Origin: Mesorhizobium sp. B2-1-1
GTDB lineage: Bacteria > Pseudomonadota > Alphaproteobacteria > Rhizobiales > Rhizobiaceae
Assembly (NCBI RefSeq): GCF_006442975.2
Contig: NZ_CP083954.1
Coordinates: forward strand, 4,409,501 to 4,473,500
DNA length: 64,000 nucleotides
Direction: 5' to 3'
The stretch's first letter is position 1; the number at the start of each line of letters is the position of its first letter. Positions 35,626 to 44,734 of this stretch are shown piece by piece. A program made the translations under genes and the position numbers. The notes under the pieces were generated by a model. The model had not been told where the DNA came from. It did not search any database and worked only from the letters and a program-made list of their open reading frames with translations.

Positions 35626-37059
35626 TCACTGAAGGCTCCGCAATCGCACTACCGCCTTCAATCCGCCCATGCCGGACCGTTCGAGCAGCAGTATGCCTCC
35701 ATACTCGTTGACGAGGTCGGCGACAATGGCCAAGCCGAGACCCGTGCCCGGCTTGGTCTCGTCCAGGCGTCGTCCGCGTTTCAACGCTTCGCGCGCTTTT
35801 TCCTCGGGTATGCCCGGTCCGTCGTCTTCGATGGCGATCTCGAACATGTTGTCGTCCTTGTCGCCCACGGGAACGACGGAAACCGAAACCGCGCTCTTCG
35901 CCCATTTCATCGCGTTTTCGAGCAGATTGCCGAGCAACTCCTCGAGGTCCTCGCGCTCGCCGGCAAAGACGATCTCGATCGGCGGCAGCGACAACGACAG
36001 GTTGGTCTGCGGATTGAGCTTCTGCAAGACCCTGACCATGCGCTGCACCAACGGCGCTATCGGCGTGCGGTAGACGACGCTGTCGCGCTGCGCCGCGACG
36101 CGGGCGCGCTGGAGATAGTGATCGACCTGCTTCTGCATGGAAGCGGCCTGTTCGGCGATCAGTTGCCCCTTGGCGCCACCAAGCGCCCGCCCCTCGTTGA
36201 GCAGCACCGCCAGCGGCGTCTTCAGGGAATGGGCGAGATTGCCGACCTGAGTCCGCGAGCGCTCGACGATACGCCGGTTGTTCTCGATCAAGGCATTGGT
36301 TTCGTTGGCAAGCGGTTCAATCTCGGCTGGAAACTGGCCGTCAAGTCTTTGCGCGGTGCCTTCGCGCACCATGGCGAGCGCGTCCCTGACCCTTCGCAGC
36401 GGTTGCAGGCCGAGCAGGATGGCGATGGCGTTGATGGCGATCATGCCGACGCCGAACAGGGAAAGGTAGGTCAGGAGGCGGCGCTGGAAGGTGGCGATCT
36501 CCTGTTCCAGTTCGGTCTTGTTGCCCATGACGCGAAAGCGGGCGGCGCGGTTCTTGGCATCGAGAACGAATTCGCTCTCGAACACGACCAACTCCTCGCC
36601 ATCGATGCCTTGCGCCGCGTAGCTGCGCTGGAAATTGGCGTTGAAGGGAACGTCCGCCACATCGGGCGACGGGATCGTCCTGGTCATCGACGATGAGTGG
36701 AGATTGCCGTGCACGCCTTCCGAAGCGGGTTCGACGGACCAGTACCAGCCCGAATTCGGTTCCGAGAAGCGGAGGTCGCCGAGATCCGGAGCGCCGGTGA
36801 GCGCGCCGGTATCGGAAATGCCGATGGAGCCGATCAGGTTGAACAGATGCGCAGAAAGCAGGCTGTCGAAACCGCGCTCGCTGGCCTGGCGGTACAGCGT
36901 GGTAATGAGGGTGAAAATGACGATGAGGGTCAGGATCGCCCAGACCGTGGAAAAGGCGATGACGCGGAACGTCAGCGAGCGCGGCCACAAGCGCAGCGAG
37001 AGCCGCTTGCTCACGGTTGGGTTGGTAGGGAGCGGTTCCGCCTTACGCCTCCGGCTCAC
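35626..37059 (-). CDS. feuQ: Sensor histidine kinase FeuQ
   Basis: Membrane sensor of the FeuPQ system, which in Sinorhizobium controls cyclic-glucan export genes and symbiosis. About 477 residues from a GTG at 37059, although a GTG at 37011 is equally plausible. Membrane helices at about 30-55 and 197-218 enclose a periplasmic PhoQ-like domain (GWYWSVEP, FPLD-like SSSM), then HAMP, the box NLAHSLKTPLAVLLNEG with His277, and ATPase motifs LLENAMKWA, DDGPGIP and GTGLGLAIV. HSLKTPL is the PhoQ/FeuQ variant of the H box. It overlaps feuP by 17 bases. The overlap and the HSLKTPL box support FeuQ identity. Confidence 0.92.
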   Translation of the reverse strand: MSRRRKAEPLPTNPTVSKRLSLRLWPRSLTFRVIAFSTVWAILTLIVIFTLITTLYRQASERGFDSLLSAHLFNLIGSIGISDTGALTGAPDLGDLRFSEPNSGWYWSVEPASEGVHGNLHSSSMTRTIPSPDVADVPFNANFQRSYAAQGIDGEELVVFESEFVLDAKNRAARFRVMGNKTELEQEIATFQRRLLTYLSLFGVGMIAINAIAILLGLQPLRRVRDALAMVREGTAQRLDGQFPAEIEPLANETNALIENNRRIVERSRTQVGNLAHSLKTPLAVLLNEGRALGGAKGQLIAEQAASMQKQVDHYLQRARVAAQRDSVVYRTPIAPLVQRMVRVLQKLNPQTNLSLSLPPIEIVFAGEREDLEELLGNLLENAMKWAKSAVSVSVVPVGDKDDNMFEIAIEDDGPGIPEEKAREALKRGRRLDETKPGTGLGLAIVADLVNEYGGILLLERSGMGGLKAVVRLRSLQ

Positions 37060-37708
37060 GCATGCGATAACCCATGCCGCGCACGGTTTCGATCATGTCG
37101 ATGCCCATTTTCTTGCGGAGCCGTCCGACAAACACCTCGATCGTGTTGGAATCGCGGTCGAAATCCTGGTCGTAGAGATGCTCTACCAGTTCGGTCCGCG
37201 AGACGACCTCGCCCATGTGATGCATCAGGTAGGCAAGCAGGCGGAACTCATGCGATGTCAGCTTCAACGGCACGCCGGCGACATCGGCCTTCGAGGCCTT
37301 GGTGTCGAGGCGTAGCGGCCCGCAGGTCAGTTCGGATGAGGCGTGGCCGGCGGCGCGGCGGATCAGCGCCCTGACCCGCGCCAGGACCTCCTCGATGTGG
37401 AACGGCTTGGTGACATAGTCGTCCGCGCCGGCGTCGATGCCGGAGACCTTGTCGCTCCAGCGGTCGCGGGCGGTCAGGATCAGCACCGGCATCTTGCGGC
37501 CGCCGCGCCGCCAGCGCTCGACCACGCTGATGCCGTCCATCTGCGGCAGGCCGATGTCGAGCACGACCGCGTCGTAGGGCTCGGTGTCACCGAGAAAATG
37601 GCCCTCCTCGCCGTCATATGCCCGGTCGACGACATAGCCGGCGTCGACCAGCGCATCCGATATCTGCCGGTTGAGATCCTTGTCATCCTCGACGACCAGT
37701 ACGCGCAT
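37043..37708 (-). CDS. feuP: Response regulator FeuP
   Basis: OmpR/PhoB-type regulator of 221 residues. Receiver features: EDD at 7-9, phospho-acceptor Asp51 in VVLDIGLPQMDG, Thr/Lys in LTARDRWSDKV and VTKPFHIEEVLARV. The winged helix has LTSHEFRLLAYLMHHMGEVV and DRDSNTIEVFVGRLRKK. This is a classic FeuP sequence shape. It lies between the FeuN-like gene and feuQ, and in rhizobia the pair acts on osmoregulated glucan export and on symbiotic competence; that role here is by homology. Confidence 0.93.
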   Translation of the reverse strand: MRVLVVEDDKDLNRQISDALVDAGYVVDRAYDGEEGHFLGDTEPYDAVVLDIGLPQMDGISVVERWRRGGRKMPVLILTARDRWSDKVSGIDAGADDYVTKPFHIEEVLARVRALIRRAAGHASSELTCGPLRLDTKASKADVAGVPLKLTSHEFRLLAYLMHHMGEVVSRTELVEHLYDQDFDRDSNTIEVFVGRLRKKMGIDMIETVRGMGYRMREPEA

Positions 37709-37780
37709 GCGAAGACCACTGCCTGTTGACCGATTGCTTCAGCTATAGGCCGATTCCGCCGGCCTGGGAAACGACGGGGG

Positions 37781-38071
37781 TCAGTTCTGCGGGACGACGA
37801 TCTCGGAGCGGCGCGGACGCTGCCCGTTCTTGCCCGGAACGAGCACGACGATGACGCAGACCGGCTGCCCGCCTCGCGTCGACTGCGAGGCCTTGGCAAG
37901 CGTCCCGCCATTCTGCTCGGCCACCTGCTGGCCGATCGCGTAGCAGTCGGCCGCCGCCACGACAATCGATTCATCCTGCGCGGCTGCCGGCGCAACGCTT
38001 GCCGGCACCGCAAGCAGCCCGGCGCAGAGCGCCAGGGTCGCGGTTCGGAAATGGGAGCGAAGCGTTCTCAT
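37781..38071 (-). CDS. feuN: Small periplasmic protein, candidate FeuN (negative regulator of FeuPQ)
   Basis: A protein of 96 residues with a signal peptide (ATLALCAGLLAVPASVAPAAA, cut before QDESIV). The mature part of about 65 residues has two Cys (43 and 72), which could form a disulfide, and a basic C-terminal tail (KNGQRPRRSE). It lies 72 bases before feuP on the same strand. In Sinorhizobium, FeuN is a small periplasmic inhibitor encoded immediately upstream of feuP. Position, size and leader fit; sequence identity cannot be tested here. The ATG at 38071 is chosen by leader position, a longer frame to 38164 being less likely. Confidence 0.68.
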   Translation of the reverse strand: MRTLRSHFRTATLALCAGLLAVPASVAPAAAQDESIVVAAADCYAIGQQVAEQNGGTLAKASQSTRGGQPVCVIVVLVPGKNGQRPRRSEIVVPQN

Positions 38072-38244
38072 GGCCAGCGTTGTAACGCATCGGCGCTGAA
38101 CGTGAAATGAACGGTGATCGCCGCTGAAACCATGCTCGCCACCCCTGCAATGCGAGACAAACAAATTGAGATTTCACCGCCCAACCCGATGAAACCCATG
38201 AAGTTCCAGTCTAGACTCCGTTTCGTTCATATTGAAAGCGCGCG

Positions 38245-38652
38245 TCAGGCGTTTTCCTGGGTCAGCGCCCGAAAACGCAGCAGGCCGTGATGGACAAGCA
38301 GTTCCTCCTCATACCGCGCCTCGCTGAATTCGAGCGACAGGCGTGTCTGGCCGCGAGCACCGACCTCCAGCACCGCGTCGGCAAGGCGCGCCTCGATGGC
38401 ATCCATGATGGCCCGCGTTTCGGCTTCGCCATGGGCCTTCGACCAGACATGCAGCGTAATAAGTTGATCGTCGCGGTTCTCGGCGCCGGTGTCCCAGTCA
38501 AAGGCGCAGGTCTGGCCGCATGTCACGTAGGGAAAGGCGACGTTGTCGGTTGGTTGTTCGCGCAGTCCGGCGCCGCCCAGCAGAGCCGACAGGGACGGAT
38601 CGCTTTTCAGCCTCAGAAACAGTGCCTGTTGCAAATCGCCGGGCGCCGTCAT
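38245..38652 (-). CDS. DUF3168 family protein, orphan phage/GTA tail-type gene
   Basis: A protein of 135 residues of the DUF3168 family, found in lambdoid-type phage tails and gene transfer agents, where it is thought to act at tail termination or head-tail joining. Visible are the family start MTAPGDLQQALFLRLKSDPSLSALLG, FPYVTCGQT and DWDTGAENRDDQLITLHVWSK, and the final hydrophobic-acidic pattern. GGGAG lies 7 bases before the ATG. No other capsid, tail, portal or packaging gene is close by, so it is either a relic of a lost prophage/GTA or an adopted gene. Confidence 0.88.
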   Translation of the reverse strand: MTAPGDLQQALFLRLKSDPSLSALLGGAGLREQPTDNVAFPYVTCGQTCAFDWDTGAENRDDQLITLHVWSKAHGEAETRAIMDAIEARLADAVLEVGARGQTRLSLEFSEARYEEELLVHHGLLRFRALTQENA

Positions 38653-38908
38653 CGTTTCTCCCTCACCCGGTGCGCTATCGACCCTGCTCGCCAGAAGCTC
38701 TTCCGCACTCCAGACGCTTTGCCATATATAGCCATTTACCGAACGAACACGATTGCCGATTCGTTGTCACGATGATGAATGTCGATGATCTCGAAAATAC
38801 GACTTCCCGCCAATCTCGTCAGCGACGATGAATAGCGGGTACCCTTTGCGAACCGCAAGCATCAGCAACGCCCGGCAGCGCCGCATTTCCTAATTTCAGG
38901 AGCTGATC
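38653..38908. other. Divergent intergenic region between DUF3168 and hydratase genes
   Basis: About 255 bases, richer in A/T around 38720-38810 than the neighbours. It should hold a promoter for each side. A CTATAT-like element (CATATATAGCC) lies near 38725. I see no gene. Confidence 0.4.
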
Positions 38909-39697
38909 ATGCTCGATCCAGAAAAGGCCAGGGCCGCGTCGCGCCTCCTGGTAGGCCATTGGGACAAGGGCACCCGCCTCGACGCCATACCCGAGGAATT
39001 GCGGCCGAAGACGCGGGCCGAAGGCTACGCCATCCAGTCGCACGTCATGGATCGCTCAGTGGCTCCGCTCTTCGGCTGGAAGATCGCGGCAACCAGCCTG
39101 GCCGGCCAGCGGCATATCAACGTCGACGGCCCGATGGCCGGGCGCCTCCTCGCCGAGAAGGCGGTCGAGGTCGGTGGCTCCGTTTCCCTGGCGACAAGCA
39201 AGATGCGTGTCGCCGAGATCGAATTCGCCTTCCGGTTCGGCCGTCAGTTGCCGCCTCGCCCGGCGCCTTATGAAATCGGTGATGTAGTGGACGCCGTGGC
39301 GAGTTTGCATCCGGCGATCGAAATACCGGACTCCCGCTATGACGATTTCTGCGCTGTCGGCGCGCCGCAGCTCATCGCCGACAATGCCTGCGCCAATCTG
39401 TTCGTCATCGGCGAGGCGGCGGAAGACGATTGGCGTGACGTAGATTTCGCGAAGCACCCGGTGGCCGCTTCTGTCTCTGGAAGATCGCAGCATATCGGAT
39501 CAGGAGCAGCCGTGTTGGGCGATCCGCGTGTTGCGCTGACCTGGATCGTCAACGAACTGTCGGGGCTGGGCATAACGCTCCAGCCGGGGCAAGTGGTGAT
39601 AACCGGCACCTGCGTGACGCCGATAAATGTCGAGGCCGGCGACGAAGTCATCGGCGATTTGGGCAGGTTCGGCCGGGTCTCGGTGCGCTTCTGCTAG
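38909..39697 (+). CDS. 2-keto-4-pentenoate hydratase/FAH-family protein
   Basis: A protein of 262 residues of the fumarylacetoacetate hydrolase superfamily, MhpD-like branch. Seen: VGHWDKGTRLDAIPEE, GWKIAATSLAGQ, VAEIEFAFRFGRQLP (acidic metal-site Glu pair in EIEFAF), SLHPAIEIPDSRYDDF and the closing GTCVTPINVEAGDEV. These enzymes hydrate or decarboxylate 2-keto acids with a divalent metal. AGGAG is about 8 bases upstream of the ATG at 38909. It converges on the ABC permease genes, so it may share their metabolic theme, but it is on its own transcript. The exact substrate is unknown. Confidence 0.85.
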   Translation: MLDPEKARAASRLLVGHWDKGTRLDAIPEELRPKTRAEGYAIQSHVMDRSVAPLFGWKIAATSLAGQRHINVDGPMAGRLLAEKAVEVGGSVSLATSKMRVAEIEFAFRFGRQLPPRPAPYEIGDVVDAVASLHPAIEIPDSRYDDFCAVGAPQLIADNACANLFVIGEAAEDDWRDVDFAKHPVAASVSGRSQHIGSGAAVLGDPRVALTWIVNELSGLGITLQPGQVVITGTCVTPINVEAGDEVIGDLGRFGRVSVRFC

Positions 39698-39742
39698 CAG
39701 TTTTACCCCTGTGACAATCCCCTGAGGCAGACAGGCCCCCGG

Positions 39743-40549
39743 TCATTGTCCTCCACGCAGCCGCACCACAACGCTGCGCACTGCAAGCACCAGCACGGTG
39801 ATGACGATCAGGATCACTGAAAGTGCCGCGATCGCCGGGTCGATATTGTCGCGCAGACCCATCCACATCAACCTGGGCAGCGTGATGGCGTTGACCGAGG
39901 TGATGAACAGCGTGACGCCGATTTCCTCCCAGGAGAGCACGAAGGACAGCAGTGCCGCGGTGACGATGCCGAATTTGATGTTGGGCATGATGATGCGCGT
40001 GGCGCGCTCCCAGACGCTGGCGCCAAGGCCACGCGCTGCGAGGTCGATACGGCGGTCAAGCTGGCTGAGGGAGACCAGGATCAGCACCGTGGCGAAGGGC
40101 ACCGTCATCACCGAATGCGCCATGGCCACACCCAGCCAGGTGTCGTAGCCGAAAAAGGAACTGACGCCGGAGATCGAGGTGAGCAGGAAATAGAGCGTCA
40201 CCGCCGAGACCACCGGCGGCACCACCATCGGCAACAGCACGAAGCCGACCAGAGCCGCGGTGAAGCGCGGCTGGAACATCCACACGCCAAGGCTGAAGCA
40301 CAGTGCCAGCACCGTCGAGATGACACTGCTGACGATGCCGATCCTGATCGAGAGCAGGATGGACTGGAGCCAGCGCGGATCCTCGACCAGCGAGCGGTAG
40401 TGGCGCAGCGACAATTCGCCGGTCGGCATCGCCAGCATGCGGCTCGGCGTCAGCGACACCGGGATCACGGCCAGCAGCGGCAGGAGCAGGAACAGCGCCA
40501 CCAGGACGGCGAGGGCAAGCGAGACGGGACCGGGGCGATAGGTCGGCAT
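39743..40549 (-). CDS. ABC transporter permease, PotC type
   Basis: Inner-membrane permease of 268 residues with about six helices. The EAA loop is visible as LAARGLGASVWERATRIIMPNIKFGI, the ATPase contact site. It pairs with the PotB-type permease whose stop lies 3 bases upstream of its start. The sequence belongs to the spermidine/putrescine/iron/opine importer class (BPD_transp_1). Last gene of the ABC operon. Confidence 0.94.
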   Translation of the reverse strand: MPTYRPGPVSLALAVLVALFLLLPLLAVIPVSLTPSRMLAMPTGELSLRHYRSLVEDPRWLQSILLSIRIGIVSSVISTVLALCFSLGVWMFQPRFTAALVGFVLLPMVVPPVVSAVTLYFLLTSISGVSSFFGYDTWLGVAMAHSVMTVPFATVLILVSLSQLDRRIDLAARGLGASVWERATRIIMPNIKFGIVTAALLSFVLSWEEIGVTLFITSVNAITLPRLMWMGLRDNIDPAIAALSVILIVITVLVLAVRSVVVRLRGGQ

Positions 40550-40552
40550 AGG

Positions 40553-41386
40553 CTACACCAATTGCTTCGGTCTGACGTAGCGGAAAAGCAGCGCCATCAG
40601 GATGCCGACGAACAGCACCAGCACCACGCTGATCGCGGCACCCAGCCCCCAGTCCGGGCTCTGGAAGATGCGGAGATAGATCAATTCGGCGATCATGACG
40701 CTGCGGCCGCCGCCAAGGATCGCCGGCGTGACGAAGAAGCCGAGCGAGAAGACGAAGACGATCAGCGCGGAGCCGATGATGCCGGAGCGCGTCATCGGCA
40801 CGAACACCGTCCAGAAGGTGCGCATGCGGCTGGAACCCAGCCCGCGCGCGGCGAGCAGCACGCGCTCGTCGAGGCTGCGCATGGAAGACGCCAGCGGAAA
40901 GACGGCGAAAGGAATGAGGAAATGCGTCATGCCGACGATGACGCCGAATTCGTTGCGCACCAGCGTCAGCGGTTCGCCAATGAAGCCGATCGACTGCAGC
41001 CAGGTGTTGATCAGGCCGCGGTTGGAGAGAAGCGCCACCCAGCCGAAGGCGCGCGTCAGCACCGATATCCAGAACGGCACCAGGATGCAGAATTCGGCCA
41101 GCACCCGCTGCGCCGGGCTGCCGCGCACCCAGACCACGGTGATGGCGTAGGCAGCGGCAACCGATACAATGGTGACGATCGCCGCGATGCGCAGCGTGCG
41201 GACGAACACCGACTGTACCAGCGGGTCGGTTATCAGCGCGCCGTACTGGCCAAGTCCCGGCGTCGGCAGCGTGAAGCTCCACTTCACCACGCCGAGGAAC
41301 GGCCAGGCATAGGCGAGGCCAAGGAACAGGAGCAGCGGCGCCATCAGCAGCGCCGCGCCCATCCTATCCGAGAGAACGCCTCTCAT
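40553..41386 (-). CDS. ABC transporter permease, PotB type
   Basis: Permease of 277 residues with six helices, including MGAALLMAPLLLFLGLAYAWPFL and an EAA loop LLAARGLGSSRMRTFWTVFVPMTRSG. The starting MRGVLSDRMGAAL and a periplasmic gap are typical PotB-like. It starts about 16 bases after the substrate-binding-protein stop. Works with the PotC-type partner. Confidence 0.94.
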   Translation of the reverse strand: MRGVLSDRMGAALLMAPLLLFLGLAYAWPFLGVVKWSFTLPTPGLGQYGALITDPLVQSVFVRTLRIAAIVTIVSVAAAYAITVVWVRGSPAQRVLAEFCILVPFWISVLTRAFGWVALLSNRGLINTWLQSIGFIGEPLTLVRNEFGVIVGMTHFLIPFAVFPLASSMRSLDERVLLAARGLGSSRMRTFWTVFVPMTRSGIIGSALIVFVFSLGFFVTPAILGGGRSVMIAELIYLRIFQSPDWGLGAAISVVLVLFVGILMALLFRYVRPKQLV

Positions 41387-41402
41387 GTCAGCCCAGCGCC
41401 GG

Positions 41403-42515
41403 TCAGGCGGAGATGATCTTGGTATATTCGTCCAGGGCCGCCCCGTAATTCTTGGCGTACCAGTCCATGTCGAGCGGGATCTGCTTCTTCATGTTCTCGG
41501 GATCGACCGGGTTGATGCGCTTCTTGTCGGCGGGAACCAGAGCGTCGGCAGCCGGGTTGGCCGGGCCCTGACCGAGCTTGTCGAACATGACAAGCTGCTT
41601 TGCAGGGTCCTGCGCGCTGGCGATGAACTTCATCGCCGCGTCCTTGCCGCCGGGGTTGTTCTTCAACACGGCCAGTGCGCCGGGCGAAATCAGGCCCTGG
41701 TCCCAGATGAACTTGATCTGACCGCCCGAATCCTGCTCGATCAGCGAGGCTCGCGTCGACCAGACGATCGCCATCGAGGCTTCGCCGTTGAGCAACACGC
41801 TCTGGCTTTCCGCGCCGCCGCCCCAATAGGCGACGACGTTCTCCTTGAACGCGGCGATCTTGTCATGCGCGCGCTTGAGGTCGAGCGGATAGAGCGAGGC
41901 CGGCGCGATGCCGTCGGCGAGAAGAGCCGCCTCCCAGCTCGACACGCCCCATTTGTAGAGCGAGCGCTTGCCGGGGAATTTCTTCACGTCGAAGAAATCG
42001 GCCATGCCGGTCGGGGCATTGCTGCCGTATTTCTGCGAATCATAGGCGATCACATAGGAGAAGAAATAGGTCGAGGCGGCGTAATCCCAGCCGAAACCCG
42101 GCCGCATCTTCTTCTTGTCGACTATTGTGTAGTCGATCGGCTCGAGCATGCCTTGCGCGCCAAGTGTGATGGCCGAGAACGGGTCGACGTCGACAAGATC
42201 CCAGGTCGGCGCACCGCTTTTAAATTGTGCCGCGATGGCCCCTTCGGTCGGGCCGGAGCCATCCATCTTGACGGTGATGCCGGTGTCCTTGGTGAAAGCC
42301 TGGCCATAGGCGGCGTCGTAAGCCGTGATGGCGTCGCCGCCCCAGTTGACCAGCACCAGTTCCTTCGCGGCGGCGAAGGACTTGGTCGAGCGCAGCAGCA
42401 GCGGCGTGCCGGCAAGCACGAGGCCTGCAAGTTGCGTGAATTGCCGGCGCGAGATCTCACCGCGCCTTGTCCTTTCGGAGAGCGTTTCGATGGCCTGTTT
42501 CTTGGTATCGTTCAT
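41403..42515 (-). CDS. ABC transporter substrate-binding protein, polyamine/opine type
   Basis: Periplasmic type II binding protein of 370 residues. The leader has a TAT-like pair (GEISRRQFTQLAGLVLAGTPLLL). The mature part begins AAKELVLVNWGGDAITAYDAAYGQAF, a PotD/PotF-type start, and contains DVDPFSAITLGAQGMLEPIDYT and EASMAIVWSTRASLIEQDSGG. These proteins bind compounds such as polyamines or opines. Given the amidinohydrolase and M20 genes nearby, a guanidino or amide ligand is likely; this is inference. GGGGAACT lies before the ATG. Confidence 0.93.
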   Translation of the reverse strand: MNDTKKQAIETLSERTRRGEISRRQFTQLAGLVLAGTPLLLRSTKSFAAAKELVLVNWGGDAITAYDAAYGQAFTKDTGITVKMDGSGPTEGAIAAQFKSGAPTWDLVDVDPFSAITLGAQGMLEPIDYTIVDKKKMRPGFGWDYAASTYFFSYVIAYDSQKYGSNAPTGMADFFDVKKFPGKRSLYKWGVSSWEAALLADGIAPASLYPLDLKRAHDKIAAFKENVVAYWGGGAESQSVLLNGEASMAIVWSTRASLIEQDSGGQIKFIWDQGLISPGALAVLKNNPGGKDAAMKFIASAQDPAKQLVMFDKLGQGPANPAADALVPADKKRINPVDPENMKKQIPLDMDWYAKNYGAALDEYTKIISA

Positions 42516-42584
42516 GTTAGTTCCCCTTTGTTTTCGTTGATCGAATCCGGAATCCGGTGCGGCGAATTCAGGCCGCGCCGGTGC

Positions 42585-43679
42585 TCATTGCCCTCCGTCC
42601 GGAAGGAGGAAACCCTTTTCCGCCGGCCAGGTCAGCCAGACGGAATTGCCTTTGCTGAGCGCCGCGGCCGCGACCTCGTTCGGCACAGAGACGGTCACCT
42701 TCGCACCTTGGCGTGTCGTAAGGTCGAGTTTGGTCGCCGCGCCCAGATAGGTCGATCCGATCGCGGTGGCAGCTATGCCGTTCTCGCCTGCCGCCGCCTC
42801 GCGCGCTATCGACATATGTTCTGGCCGGATCGCCAGGATGGCATTGCCATCCACTGCTTCGGCGTTGCCGCGCAGCTTGATTGCCCGGTCTTCGCAGAGC
42901 GCGGTCGCGCCATGGTCGGCGACGCGCACGCCCTTCAGCGGCAGCATATTGATCTCGCCCAGGAACTCGGCGACGAAGCGGTTGGCGGGCCGGTCATAGA
43001 CCTCGTCAGGCGCTCCGACCTGCAACAATTTGCCATGGTTGAAGATGGCGACACGCGAGGACAGCGCCAGCGCCTCGCTCTGGTCGTGGGTGACGAAGAC
43101 GAAGGTGGTGCCGGTCTCCTGGTGCAGACGTTTCATCTCGGCCTGCATCTGGCCGCGCAGGCTCTTGTCCAGCGCCGAGAACGGCTCGTCGAGCAAAAGC
43201 ACGCCCGGCTCGAACACCAGCGCGCGGGCCAGCGCCACGCGTTGTTGCTGGCCGCCGGAAAGCTGCGCCGGCAGCTTCTTCTCGTGGCCGAGCAGACCGA
43301 CGCGCTCTATCATCTCGCCGACGCTACGCTTGATCTCGGCGGCAGATTTCTTGCGAACCTTGAGGGGAAAGGCGATGTTTTGCTCGACGCTCATATGCGG
43401 GAAGAGCGCATAGCCCTGGAACACCATGCCGGCGGCGCGCTGCTCGGCCGGCCGGTCGGTAATATCGACGCCGTCGCTGAACAGGCGGCCCTCGCTGGGC
43501 TGCAGGAAGCCGGCCAGGATCATCAGGAAGGTGGTCTTGCCGGAGCCGGAGGGGCCGAGCAGCGTCAAAAACTCGCCGCGGCCGATATTGAGCGTCAGAT
43601 TGTCCAGCGCACGGAACGAGCCGAAGCTCTTGCCGATCCCGTTCGCCTTGATCTCTGCGGCCCGGCCGGGTTGCTGCAT
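42585..43679 (-). CDS. ABC transporter ATPase, PotA type
   Basis: ATPase of 364 residues: Walker A GPSGSGKTT, Q-loop VFQGYALFPHMSVEQN, signature LSGGQQQRVALARAL, Walker B VLLLDEPFSALD, switch His in VTHDQSEAL. A C-terminal TOBE domain (about 280-355, with LAIRPEHMSI) binds regulators. The ATG at 43679 is chosen for GGAAGAG about 9 bases upstream; a longer frame adds an unstructured tail. It leads the operon ATPase-binding protein-permease-permease. Confidence 0.95.
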   Translation of the reverse strand: MQQPGRAAEIKANGIGKSFGSFRALDNLTLNIGRGEFLTLLGPSGSGKTTFLMILAGFLQPSEGRLFSDGVDITDRPAEQRAAGMVFQGYALFPHMSVEQNIAFPLKVRKKSAAEIKRSVGEMIERVGLLGHEKKLPAQLSGGQQQRVALARALVFEPGVLLLDEPFSALDKSLRGQMQAEMKRLHQETGTTFVFVTHDQSEALALSSRVAIFNHGKLLQVGAPDEVYDRPANRFVAEFLGEINMLPLKGVRVADHGATALCEDRAIKLRGNAEAVDGNAILAIRPEHMSIAREAAAGENGIAATAIGSTYLGAATKLDLTTRQGAKVTVSVPNEVAAAALSKGNSVWLTWPAEKGFLLPDGGQ

Positions 43680-43837
43680 CCTGCCTCTTCCTTGGTGGCT
43701 GGGGAAATCGTAGGCAGCGCGAAGGCTCACCGCAACCGAATAGTTTTCGCCTGATCGGCAAATTTGATTCATCTATGGCGAATGCCGGCGACGCTGGAGC
43801 CGCGAAATTCACCTCTCCTGGGGGAGATCAGTTGATC

Positions 43838-44734
43838 TCAATATGTCCGCAACCTGTTCTCCGATAGCTTCGACCTCAACCATCCCCCAAACGCCTCCAG
43901 CACAGGGTGACCCGCCTTGGCGTGCTCGGAAACCAGGAAATAGGAACGCGGCGACGGGATCGAGGTCTCGAACGGCTTGACCAGCCGGCCCTCACTCAGC
44001 GCCCGGCGGCTGGTCAGCTCGTCCCCCATGGCGATGCCCTGGCCGGCAATCGCCGCCGAGAAAACGAGGTTCATGTCGGAAAAGAAGATGCCGCCCTCGG
44101 TGTCGGGGTTCTCGACCTTAGCCAGCGCCAGCCAGCGCGCCCAGTCCTCCGTATCGCCAAGATGCAGCAGGTTGGCGCGCAGGACGTCGGCGGGCTTGGA
44201 AAAGCCGCCCACTTTGTTGAGTAGCGTCGGGCTGCAGAGCGGCGTGAACGAGATATCGCACAGCAGTTCCACCACGCGGTTCGGCCAGTTGCCGACGCCA
44301 AAGGCAATGAAGGCGTCGGCGTCCGGATTGCTGACGTCGTCGAGCCGTCGGGGCGTCAGTATGCTCAGCGCCACATCAGGATACATCTGCCGGAACTCGC
44401 CGATATGGGTGCACAAGAACAGCGAGGCGAAGCCTGGTGTGCATGAGACTGCGAAGGAGCCGCCGACCCCGGTGCCGGCGTTTTGCGCCACCGCGTCGCC
44501 GAGCACGGTCAGCGCCTTGCGCACGTCCGCGGCATAGCGCTGGCCGCGCGGTGTCAGCGCCACGCCCTTGCCGATGCGCTCCAGCAGATCGAAGCCGAGG
44601 TCGCGTTCGAGCAAGCGCAGTTGATGGCTGACCGCGCTGCGGGTGAGGTGCAATTCGTCGGCGGCGCGCCAGACGCTGCCATGACGGGCGAAACTGTCGA
44701 GGGCGCGGAGCGCCTGCGTCGATGGAATTCTCAA
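43838..44734 (-). CDS. LysR-family transcriptional regulator
   Basis: A protein of 298 residues with an N-terminal winged helix (ALRALDSFARHGSVWRAADEL and LTRSAVSHQLRLLERDLGFDL) of the GcvA-like class, and a type II effector domain. It is divergent from the M20 gene, 75 bases apart, and upstream of the ABC operon. It is therefore the likely regulator of both. The regulator binds in the short gap, where a T-N11-A-type site is expected; I cannot fix its exact place. Confidence 0.94.
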   Translation of the reverse strand: MRIPSTQALRALDSFARHGSVWRAADELHLTRSAVSHQLRLLERDLGFDLLERIGKGVALTPRGQRYAADVRKALTVLGDAVAQNAGTGVGGSFAVSCTPGFASLFLCTHIGEFRQMYPDVALSILTPRRLDDVSNPDADAFIAFGVGNWPNRVVELLCDISFTPLCSPTLLNKVGGFSKPADVLRANLLHLGDTEDWARWLALAKVENPDTEGGIFFSDMNLVFSAAIAGQGIAMGDELTSRRALSEGRLVKPFETSIPSPRSYFLVSEHAKAGHPVLEAFGGWLRSKLSENRLRTY

